A DNA stretch of 49,024 nt from assembly GCA_021827985.1 (NCBI GenBank), contig JAKATL010000014.1:1-49024 (forward strand). The letters run 5' to 3'. The notes below the pieces were generated by a model, which saw nothing but the letters and a program-made list of their open reading frames with translations, was not told where the DNA came from and did not search any database. This document shows, in pieces, positions 42,590-49,024 of the stretch; the stretch's first letter is position 1; each line of letters begins with the position of its first letter. Source of the stretch: a bacterium (GTDB lineage: Bacteria; Chloroflexota; Dormibacteria; Aeolococcales; Bog-877). A program made the position numbers and the translations under genes.

Positions 42590-44238
42590 TCCCGGGCCAG
42601 CGTGACCACCGTCACGACCGACTTCGGATCCCCGCCCGCGGACATCCACTCCTCCTCGGCCAGGGAGTCTAGCCGGCGGCCCAGGGAGGCCAGCTGTCCG
42701 GCTCCGCCTGCCGTTCCGGGCAGATGCTGGCGCCACCGGCGGTGGTCCCCGCGGAGAGGTACCCGCACCCCGCCGGTGGCCAGGTAAGGGCCACCCGCCC
42801 AGGCCCCCAGCCCCGGGCCGAGGACCACTTCCACGACCTCCTGGGGGGTGGCGCTGCGGGGCTGCGCCCTCTGGTCCGCGGCGATGGGCACCTCGGCGGG
42901 GGGAACCCACCCGGCCAGGCGCAGCTCCTCCGGACCTGCCTCGACGGCGCAGCCGTCCTCGATCACCGCCACCCGCGCGGGGTCGATCCCCGCATCCAGG
43001 GCCAGCTGGCGGTGGGCGGCCAGGTGGCGGGGCTCGCCATGCACGGGCACGAAGTTGCTGGGGCGGAGGAGCTCCAGGACGTAACGCAGCTCCTCCGCAG
43101 CCGCGTGCCCGCTGGCATGGACCCCATCGGCGCTGCCGGCGAGCACCGACGCTCCCTGGGCAACCAGCTGGTTGACGATGGCTCCCACCACGGCGCCATT
43201 GCCGGGGATGGGGTTGGCGGCCAGGACGAAGGTGTCGCCCCGGTGCACCCTGAGGAAGGGGTGGGTCCCGGAGGCGATCCGGTTGAGAGCGGCCAGCGGC
43301 TCCCCCTGACTGCCGGTGGCGATGAGGCAGAGGTCGCGGTCGGGAGTGCGCGCCAGCTCGCGCGGTCCGACCATCTGTCCCGGCTGGACCGGCATGAGGC
43401 CCAGCTTCTGGGCGGTGGCGAAGTTGCGCAGCAGGCTTCGACCCACCAGGCAGGAGCGGCGCCCGGCCTCCCAGGACAGCTCCAGCGCCTGCTGGACTCG
43501 GGCCAGGTTGCTGGCGAAGGTGACCACCACGACCCTCCCCTTGGCCCCGGTCATCACGGCCTGCAGTGCCGGTCTCACCGTGGCCTCCGAGGGGGTGAGC
43601 CCGGCGTTGGGGGCGTTGGTACTGTCGCTGAGCAGGAGGAGAACTCCCTCGCGCCCCAGCTCCGCCAGCCGGCCCAGGTTCGGGGGCTCACCCTGGGTCG
43701 GGGTCTGGTCCAGCTTGAAGTCGCCGGTGTGCACGACCAGCCCCGCGGGGGTCCAGATGGCCAGCCCGCAGCTGCCCGGCACGCTGTGCGTCGTCCCCAG
43801 GAACTCGACCTCCAGCTCTCCCAGGCGGAGGCGCTGGCCCTCCCTCACCTCGCGCAGGTCGGCTGTCCCGCGGTGGGCGCGGCGTTCCAGCTTGTTGCGC
43901 AACAGGCCCAGCGTGACGCCGGTGCCGTATACCGGGACGTTCAGCTCGGCGAGGTGGAAGGGCAGGGCGCCGATGTGGTCCTCGTGCCCGTGGGTGAGCA
44001 GGACGGCTCGGAGGCGGTCCCGGCGGGTGAGGACGAAGGCGATGTCGGGAACGATGATGTCGACCCCCAACTCCTGGGGCTGAGGGAAGCGCAGCCCGGC
44101 ATCCAGGAGCAGGGCGTCAGAGCCGCACTCCAGAAGGGCCATGTTCTTGCCGATCTCTCCGACCCCTCCCAGAGGAAGGAAACGGACCGTGCCGGCCCGG
44201 GGAGGGGCCAGCAGGGAGGTCGCCTCAGAAGAGTCCAA
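42586..44238 (-). CDS. rnj: Ribonuclease J
   Basis: 550-residue metallo-beta-lactamase/beta-CASP ribonuclease with 5'-3' exo- and endonuclease activity. Metal site HGHEDH at 83-88, FLGTTHSVPGS, HTGDFKLD, DSTNA, beta-CASP motifs ASNLARVQQ and GSQGEPLAALNRIASG, SGHA and PVHGEPRH. The TTG start overlaps the uracil-DNA glycosylase gene by 14 bp. Together with RNase Y and PNPase this gives the Gram-positive-type RNA decay set. Confidence 0.96.
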   Translation of the reverse strand: MDSSEATSLLAPPRAGTVRFLPLGGVGEIGKNMALLECGSDALLLDAGLRFPQPQELGVDIIVPDIAFVLTRRDRLRAVLLTHGHEDHIGALPFHLAELNVPVYGTGVTLGLLRNKLERRAHRGTADLREVREGQRLRLGELEVEFLGTTHSVPGSCGLAIWTPAGLVVHTGDFKLDQTPTQGEPPNLGRLAELGREGVLLLLSDSTNAPNAGLTPSEATVRPALQAVMTGAKGRVVVVTFASNLARVQQALELSWEAGRRSCLVGRSLLRNFATAQKLGLMPVQPGQMVGPRELARTPDRDLCLIATGSQGEPLAALNRIASGTHPFLRVHRGDTFVLAANPIPGNGAVVGAIVNQLVAQGASVLAGSADGVHASGHAAAEELRYVLELLRPSNFVPVHGEPRHLAAHRQLALDAGIDPARVAVIEDGCAVEAGPEELRLAGWVPPAEVPIAADQRAQPRSATPQEVVEVVLGPGLGAWAGGPYLATGGVRVPLRGDHRRWRQHLPGTAGGAGQLASLGRRLDSLAEEEWMSAGGDPKSVVTVVTLARE

Positions 44239-44893
44239 GTTGCTCGGGCGGGGCTGGCGGGGGGGCTGCTGGCGGTGCGGCCAGCTGGTCGAGATGGCGC
44301 CGCAGCGCCTGGAAGTCCCGTTCCAGAACCTCCAGGAGCTGGGAGTTGTAGAGCGCCGCCGCGGGGTGGTAACAGGGGAAGTAGCTCCTCTCCCCCACCC
44401 TCAGGACCTGGCCGTGGCAGAGGCTGATGCCAGGAGCCCCCGGGATCAGCCGCTGCAGGGCGTGCCGGCCCAGAAGCAGGATCGCCTGGGGCCGGATGAT
44501 CTCCACCTGCGCATCCAGGAACGGGGCGCAGGCGGCCACCTCATCGGGCAGCGGGTCGCGGTTCCCCGGGGGCCGCGACTTGAGCACGTTGGTGATGAAG
44601 ATGTCCTGGCGGCTGAGGCCGATCCCCTCCAGGAGCCGGGTCAGGAGCTGGCCCGCTGCGCCCACGAAGGGCCGCCCCTCCCGGTCCTCCCGCTCCCCGG
44701 GAGCCTCGCCCACCGCCATCAGGCGGGCCGTGGCCGGGCCGAACCCGGGCACCGCGCGGGTGCGGGTGAGGTGGAGCGGGCACCTCTGGCACCGCTCCAC
44801 CTCCTCGGCCACCAGGCGCAGCCGCGCCTCGGGCCCGAGAGCCCGGCTGAGCTCCTGCTCAGGCACCCTGGGAGCCGTCACCGGCCGCCCCAT
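44225..44893 (-). CDS. Family-4 uracil-DNA glycosylase
   Basis: 222-residue base-excision enzyme removing uracil from DNA. Active-site motif GEAPGEREDREGRPFVGAAG at 62-81 and the second motif CYHPAAALY at 174-182. Of the four Fe-S ligands expected, Cys35, Cys38 and Cys122 are present, but the third position, usually Cys in KCRPPGNR, is Ser106 (KSRPPGNR). The extreme C-terminus is QLGLF (218-222) after a Pro/Ala linker, a good match to the sliding-clamp-binding QL[SD]LF motif. Start ATG overlaps the end of pnp by 35 bp; a GTG at 44881 is the alternative. Confidence 0.92.
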   Translation of the reverse strand: MGRPVTAPRVPEQELSRALGPEARLRLVAEEVERCQRCPLHLTRTRAVPGFGPATARLMAVGEAPGEREDREGRPFVGAAGQLLTRLLEGIGLSRQDIFITNVLKSRPPGNRDPLPDEVAACAPFLDAQVEIIRPQAILLLGRHALQRLIPGAPGISLCHGQVLRVGERSYFPCYHPAAALYNSQLLEVLERDFQALRRHLDQLAAPPAAPPPAPPEQLGLF

Positions 44894-47000
44894 TGGCGCC
44901 CTGGCGACCCAGCTCGGCGATGGCCTGCCTGCGCGAGAGGTTGACCCGGCCCCGGTCGTCGATCTCGGTGACCTTCACCATGATCTCGTCGCCGATGTTG
45001 ACCACGTCCTCCACCCGGTTGACCCGCTGCTCGGCGAGCTGGGAGATGTGCACCAGCCCGTCCTGGCGAGGCAGAATCTCCACGAAGGCGCCGAAGGGCA
45101 TGATGCGGACCACCTTGCCCTTGTAGATCCGGCCGACCTCCACCGACTCGGTGAGGTCCCGGATCATGGCCACCGCCCGGCTCATCGCCTCTTCGTCGAT
45201 GGTGGCCAGCGAGACCGTGCCGTCGTCCTCGACATCGATCTGGCAGCCGGTCTCCTCCTGGATCCGGCGGATGGTCTTCCCACCCGGGCCGATGATGTCC
45301 CGGATCTTGTCGGGGTGGATGTGAATGGCGGTGATCCGGGGGGCGAAGGTCGACATCGCCTCCCGGGGACCGGGAAGAGCCGCCTCCATCTTGTCCAGGA
45401 TGTGCATCCGGCCCCGGCGGGCCTGTTCCAGCGCCTTCCGGAAGACCTCTGGCGTGAGGCCGCTCACCTTGATGTCCATCTGCAGGGCGGTGACGCCGTG
45501 GCGGGTGCCGGCGACCTTGAAGTCCATATCGCCGAGGGCATCCTCCATCCCCTGGATGTCCGAGAGGATGGCGTAGCGGCTGGAATCCTGGTCGTCGGTG
45601 ACCAGCCCCATGGCGATCCCACCCACCGGGGCCTTGATCGGCACTCCGGCATCCATCAGCGCCAGGGTGCTGCCGCAGACGCTGGCCATCGAGGTGCTGC
45701 CGTTGGAGGAGAGGATCTCGGTCACCACCCGGATGGTGTAGGGGAACTCGCTCTCCGGCGGAACCATCACCTTCACCGCGCGCTCGGCGAGCGCTCCGTG
45801 CCCGATCTCCCGACGGCCAGGAGACCTGAGTGGCCGGGCCTCCCCCACGGAGAAGGGCGGGAAGTTGTAGTGGTGCATGTACCGCTTGAACTCCGCCAGC
45901 CCCAGCCCATCCAGCCGCTGCTGATCGGAGCTGGTGCCCAGGGTTACGATTGAGAGAGCCTGCGTCTGCCCCCGGGTGAAGACCGCGCTACCGTGGGTTC
46001 TCGGCAGCACCCCCACCTCGCACCAGATGGCGCGAATCTCATCCAGCCCCCGGCCGTCCGGGCGGATCCCCTCGTTGAGGATGGCGCGGCGCACCGCACC
46101 CTTGAGCACCGACTCGAAGGCGGCCGAGATGTCCCCCGCCCGGTCGGGGAAGCGGGAGCCCATCTGCTCCTGGACCTCGGCCTTGAGGTCGTCCAGCCGG
46201 CGGTCCCGCTGCGCCTTGTCCGCCTCGCGGAAGGCCCGGTCGACCCGCTCCAGGGCGAGGTCCGCCACCGCCTGCTTGATCTCCGCGGGCACCCCCACGT
46301 GAGGATAGTCGGACTTGGGCCGGCCCACCTTGGCGACCAGCTCGTCGATCATCGCGACCAGCTCCCGGATGCGCTGATGGGCGCGGGAGAGCGCCTCGAC
46401 CAGCACATCCTCGGAGACCTCCTTGGCCCCGGCCTCCACCATGTTGATGGCGTCCCGCGTCCCAGCCACGATGAGGTCCAGCTCGCTGGTCTCCAGGTTG
46501 GGCATGGAGGGGTTCTCCGCCAGTTGGCCGTCGAACAGCCCCATCCGGACCGCGGCCACGGGGCCGCCGTGGGGGATGTCGCTGATGGAGACGGCCGCCC
46601 CGGCTCCGATCAGGGCGAGAATGGTGGGGTCGTGGACCTGGTCCGTCGAGAGCACGGTGGCCACGATCTGGACGTCGTTGCGGAAGTCCTTGGGGAAGAG
46701 CGGCCGCATGGGGCGGTCGATCATCCGCGAGGCGAGGGTCGCCGCCTCACCGGGCCGCCCCTCGCGCCGGAAGAAGGCCCCGGGGATGCGCCCGGCGGCG
46801 TACATCTTCTCTTCGTAGTCGCAGGTCAGGGGGAAGAAGTCGATCCCCGGGCGCGGCGCTCGGGACGCGGTGGCCGTGACCATCACCACCGTGTCCCCCT
46901 GCCGCACCATGACCGCGCCGTTGGCCTGACCGGCCAGCCAGCCGGTCTCGATGGTTAGCTCCGCGCCCTCGAAGGTGCGCGAGACGTAGGTACGCTCCAT
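44859..47000 (-). CDS. pnp: Polyribonucleotide nucleotidyltransferase (PNPase)
   Basis: 713-residue phosphorolytic 3'-5' exoribonuclease. Two RNase PH domains (first with FFPLTCDYEEKMYAAGRIPGAFFRREGRP, second with GRGLDEIRAIWCEVGVLPRTHGSAVFTRGQTQAL and GDMDFKVAGT), KH domain DKIRDIIGPGGKTIRRIQ and S1 domain GRIYKGKVVRIMPFGAFVEILPRQDGLVHISQLA. Catalytic Asp of DMDFKVAG is present. ATG with GGAG about 6 nt upstream. Sits downstream of rpsO, the near-universal order. Confidence 0.98.
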   Translation of the reverse strand: MERTYVSRTFEGAELTIETGWLAGQANGAVMVRQGDTVVMVTATASRAPRPGIDFFPLTCDYEEKMYAAGRIPGAFFRREGRPGEAATLASRMIDRPMRPLFPKDFRNDVQIVATVLSTDQVHDPTILALIGAGAAVSISDIPHGGPVAAVRMGLFDGQLAENPSMPNLETSELDLIVAGTRDAINMVEAGAKEVSEDVLVEALSRAHQRIRELVAMIDELVAKVGRPKSDYPHVGVPAEIKQAVADLALERVDRAFREADKAQRDRRLDDLKAEVQEQMGSRFPDRAGDISAAFESVLKGAVRRAILNEGIRPDGRGLDEIRAIWCEVGVLPRTHGSAVFTRGQTQALSIVTLGTSSDQQRLDGLGLAEFKRYMHHYNFPPFSVGEARPLRSPGRREIGHGALAERAVKVMVPPESEFPYTIRVVTEILSSNGSTSMASVCGSTLALMDAGVPIKAPVGGIAMGLVTDDQDSSRYAILSDIQGMEDALGDMDFKVAGTRHGVTALQMDIKVSGLTPEVFRKALEQARRGRMHILDKMEAALPGPREAMSTFAPRITAIHIHPDKIRDIIGPGGKTIRRIQEETGCQIDVEDDGTVSLATIDEEAMSRAVAMIRDLTESVEVGRIYKGKVVRIMPFGAFVEILPRQDGLVHISQLAEQRVNRVEDVVNIGDEIMVKVTEIDDRGRVNLSRRQAIAELGRQGANGAAGDGSQGA

Positions 47001-47226
47001 CTTTCTCCTTCTCGCTGCTCCCCAAGATGGAGGTGGCCGGGCAACGGTCCAGGGGCGCGATTAGGGAATGGGGATGAGAGCTGAACTTGCGCTCGGCTCC
47101 GATCGCCAGTCTCCAATCGCGCCGGCCCGACGACCGATGGCGCAGCCGCTCCCTTCTCCGGAAGCAGCACTTCGATAAACCGACCGGCCGCGGGCGATGG
47201 CCCGATCTGCCGGCAACTGATCCCGC
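47001..47226. other. rpsO-pnp spacer
   Basis: 226 bp. Apart from the pnp ribosome binding site and a small dyad CGGGC/GCCCG near 47201-47213 followed on the minus strand by a TTTA run, no gene or clear promoter is visible. The dyad could be a weak rpsO terminator or an RNase processing site. Confidence 0.4.
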
Positions 47227-47493
47227 TCAGTGACGCAGCCCCAGCTTGGCAACCAGGGCGCGATAGCGCGCTATGTCAGTGCGCATCAGGTAGTCCAGGA
47301 GGCGGCGGCGCTTCCCCACCAGCTTCAGCAGGCCCCGGCGGGTGTGGTGGTCCTTGGGGTGCTCCTTGAGGTGCTCGGTGAGCTGGCGGATCCGTTCGCT
47401 GAAGATCGCCACCTGGACCTCGGTCGATCCGGTGTCCCCCTCGTGGCGCCGGTGCTCGTCGATAACCGCGAGCTTGGCCTCTCCTATGAGCAC
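47227..47493 (-). CDS. rpsO: 30S ribosomal protein S15
   Basis: 88-residue primary 16S rRNA-binding protein. Signature [56 protein letters not shown], ending [13 protein letters not shown]. The GTG at 47493 is selected from family length; GGAGG lies 11 nt upstream. The frame continues to 47697 through the leader and the tRNA gene, which is not coding. Followed by pnp. Confidence 0.97.
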   Translation of the reverse strand: MLIGEAKLAVIDEHRRHEGDTGSTEVQVAIFSERIRQLTEHLKEHPKDHHTRRGLLKLVGKRRRLLDYLMRTDIARYRALVAKLGLRH

Positions 47494-47575
47494 TTGCGCA
47501 ATCGCCTCCTGAAAGTCGCCGCAGGGTCCGCACCGCGCGGAAGGTCCGGCTCCAGCTGAACCCCGGGTCTTCCCG

Positions 47576-47604
47576 AGGATACCACAGCGCTTCCCCGCCG
47601 ACAG
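47576..47604 (-). promoter_or_regulatory. Putative rpsO promoter
   Basis: Minus-strand extended -10 TGGTATCCT (TATCCT at 47576-47581) with a weak CTGTCG at -35 distance (47599-47604). A CCCGCC/GGCGGG dyad (47594-47610) overlaps it and may end tRNA-His transcription. The ~75-nt leader could host S15 autoregulation, but no known structure is recognised. Confidence 0.4.
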
Positions 47605-47652
47605 GGCGGGAGCCCGTGGGAGCCAAATTGGGGCATGCCCGGGGAGATCCGC

Positions 47653-47730
47653 TGGGGTGGCTAGAGGGACTTGAACCCTCGACCTCCAGGGCCACAACCT
47701 GGCACTCTAACCAACTGAGCTATAGCCACC
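47653..47730 (-). tRNA. tRNA-His (GTG)
   Basis: Full cloverleaf on the minus strand: 8-bp acceptor GGTGGCTA/TAGCCACC, which includes the encoded G-1 typical of tRNA-His, D stem GCTC/GAGT, anticodon stem CCAGG/CCTGG with loop TTGTGGC (anticodon GTG), T stem GAGGG/CCCTC with TTCAAGT loop, and an encoded CCA tail (47653-47655). Confidence 0.98.
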
Positions 47731-47742
47731 GCGTGGGGGGCA

Positions 47743-47748
47743 ATTATA
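47743..47748 (-). promoter_or_regulatory. -10 element of tRNA-His
   Basis: Perfect TATAAT on the minus strand, 12 nt before the mature 5' end. No clear -35. The same bases lie just before the tadA ribosome binding site on the other strand. Confidence 0.6.
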
Positions 47749-47761
47749 GGAGGAGGGGCGA

Positions 47762-48262
47762 GTGCGGCTGGAGTTGCCATCGGGCCCTCCTCCAGGCGCT
47801 GACCCCTGGACCGACTGGGAGCTGGGGCTGATGCGGCGCTGCCTGCGCCTCGCGCGGGCCGCCGGGCGCAGGGGTGAGGTACCGGTGGGGGCTCTGGTGG
47901 AGAGGGGTGGCGAGGTCCTCGGTGTGGGGTCCAACCGGGTCGAGGTGGGCCGCGACGCCTCGCGCCACGCCGAGCTCCTGGCGTTGCGTGCGGCCAGCCG
48001 CCGGGTGGGCGGCTGGAGGCTGGAGGGAGCCACCCTCTACTCCACCCTGGAACCCTGTCCGATGTGCGCGGGGGCCGCCCTGCTGGCCCGGGTTTCCCGG
48101 GTGGTCTACGGGGCCCTGGACCCCCGCAAGGGTGCCGACCAGAGCGCCTACGATGTGCTGTCCAGTACCAGTGGCAACCACCACCCTCTGGTGTCCAGCG
48201 GCTGCCTGGCTCAGGAGTCCGCAGCCCTGCTGCAGGGGTTCTTCCAGCGGCTGCGACCGTGA
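47762..48262 (+). CDS. tadA: tRNA adenosine(34) deaminase
   Basis: 166-residue zinc deaminase converting A34 of tRNA-Arg(ACG) to inosine. Zinc/catalytic motif HAE at 69-71 (ASRHAELLALRAA) and PCPMCAGA with Cys99 and Cys102; GALDPRKGADQSAYDVL follows, as usual in TadA. GTG start behind an excellent GGAGGAGG. Divergent from tRNA-His, whose -10 overlaps its upstream region. The stop overlaps the next GTG. Confidence 0.96.
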   Translation: MRLELPSGPPPGADPWTDWELGLMRRCLRLARAAGRRGEVPVGALVERGGEVLGVGSNRVEVGRDASRHAELLALRAASRRVGGWRLEGATLYSTLEPCPMCAGAALLARVSRVVYGALDPRKGADQSAYDVLSSTSGNHHPLVSSGCLAQESAALLQGFFQRLRP

Positions 48263-48891
48263 GCCCGGCGCGTGCTCCCCTGACCCTCCAGGCGGTCACG
48301 GTCGCCGGATACCCCGGAGTCGAGGTGAGACCGGAGTTGATGACCTCACTGCCGCCGATCCTCTGGCTCCACGGTGTGACCAACGTGCCGGAGTACGCCG
48401 CCCCCTTCCTCCTGGAGTTCGCCCGCATGGGCTTCCCCGCCCTGGCCCTGGCTCGACGGGGCCGGCTCGGGGTCCCGCCGCGGGATCCCCGCTCCATCAG
48501 CTTCGACGGCTATCTCGAGGACACCGTCAGAGTCTTCGACGCCACCGGAGGGGATGCGGTAGTCCTGGGACACAGCCAGGGGGGCCTTCTGGCGCTGAAA
48601 CTGGCGGAGCTGCGCCGGCCGCCAGCGGTGGTGCTTCTGGCCCCGCTTCCCCCCAGGGGAATACTGGCCGCCGCCCCTCGGCTGCAGACGCTCCCGGCCT
48701 CCCTCAGCAGCCTCGCTGCCATCCTGGCCGGGGCCAGGTTCCAGCCCACCCTCCGGCAGGCGACGGCGCTCTTCCTCAACAACGTCCCCCGTCATCTTCG
48801 CCTGGAGGTCTACCGGCAGGGAGTGCCGGACTCCGGCCGCTCCCTGCGGGTGGCCTACTTTCCCGGGGTGCCGGTCGACCGTTCCTACTGA
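48259..48891 (+). pseudogene. Alpha/beta hydrolase, 3' end lost to the repeat element
   Basis: 210-codon frame beginning in a GTGA overlap with tadA. Alpha/beta-hydrolase features: oxyanion region WLHGVTN near 37-43 and nucleophile elbow GHSQGG with Ser106; then the frame reaches YFPGVPVD and crosses into the repeat at 48878, adding only RSY before a stop. The strand carrying the catalytic Asp and the C-terminal His are missing; typical members are 260-300 residues. The gene therefore appears truncated by element insertion, unless the contig joins the wrong sequence here. Confidence 0.75.
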
Positions 48892-49024
48892 GTGCCGATA
48901 AGTGACACCCGGCCAAGGCGGACGGTCTTACTTGGCCTAGGGGCCACCGGTACCACGTTTGCCGCTTCGGGTCTTACCTGGACTTGGCGGGCCTGTGTTG
49001 CCCAGCCCCGCTCAGCGCCCTCAC
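48878..49024 (+). repeat. Right-end copy of the dispersed element (inverted relative to 89-235)
   Basis: 147 bp matching the reverse complement of 89-235 with one difference (G48897). It starts inside the hydrolase gene and runs to the end of the window. The frame equivalent to the left copy's GTG ORF begins at 48892 and stays open to the end (44 codons). The two copies point their same end toward the 48.6 kb between them. Confidence 0.85.

Noticed and set aside
42724..44427. 567-codon plus-strand frame opposite rnj
   Set aside because: Shadow of the RNase J gene; no motif, no ribosome binding site.

Overview
This 49 kb window looks like one contig from a high-GC bacterium of the Terrabacteria side (Dormibacterota/Chloroflexota-like). 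The inference rests on a SpoVS-family protein, a complete GlgE alpha-glucan pathway, RNase J plus RNase Y plus PNPase, a Gram-positive-type LexA box (CGAAC-N4-GTTYG), many GTG/TTG starts and apparent leaderless genes. No ribosomal RNA is present, so the placement is a judgement, not a demonstration.

Both ends carry the same 147-bp sequence in inverted orientation (89-235 and 48878-49024, one mismatch). Each copy looks like one end of a dispersed element on which assembly stopped. The right copy cuts off an alpha/beta hydrolase gene; the left copy begins 3 bp after the paaK stop codon.

Layout: 238-2020 (-) paaI-paaK, phenylacetyl-CoA formation. 2097-6321: small genes including an SRPBCC protein, membrane proteins and an HhH-GPD DNA glycosylase, then a 680-bp gap without a convincing gene. 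6374-7780: a rhodanese divergent from a CstR-like regulator, and a PIG-L deacetylase. 7823-15148 (+): glgE-treS-mak-glgB, which together convert trehalose through maltose-1-phosphate to branched alpha-glucan. 15166-17328: serine hydrolase, PNPOx-like protein and a small LysM membrane protein. 17483-22585 (-): a xylose-type sugar ABC transporter with a ROK regulator, behind a strong promoter. 23001-23639 (+): lexA. 23650-31841 (-): spoVS, then the tightly overlapping miaB-mutS-mutL-miaA-hflX. 31864-34892 (-): MFS transporter and membrane HD-GYP protein, separated by a structured intergenic region. 35114-41274 (-): rny, recA, cinA, yajQ, ftsK. 41390-47493 (-): rpsO, pnp, family-4 uracil-DNA glycosylase, rnj and dacF. 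47653-47730 (-): tRNA-His. 47762-48891 (+): tadA and the broken hydrolase.

Two regulatory themes link the regions. LexA-type operators are visible at lexA itself, at recA and at the LysM gene, suggesting a small SOS regulon with a YneA-like division inhibitor that is not adjacent to lexA. Separately, at least six genes have a TANNNT -10 element only 6-9 nt before the start codon and no Shine-Dalgarno sequence, as expected for leaderless mRNAs, while genes inside operons use GGAGG-type sites or ATGA/GTGA overlaps.
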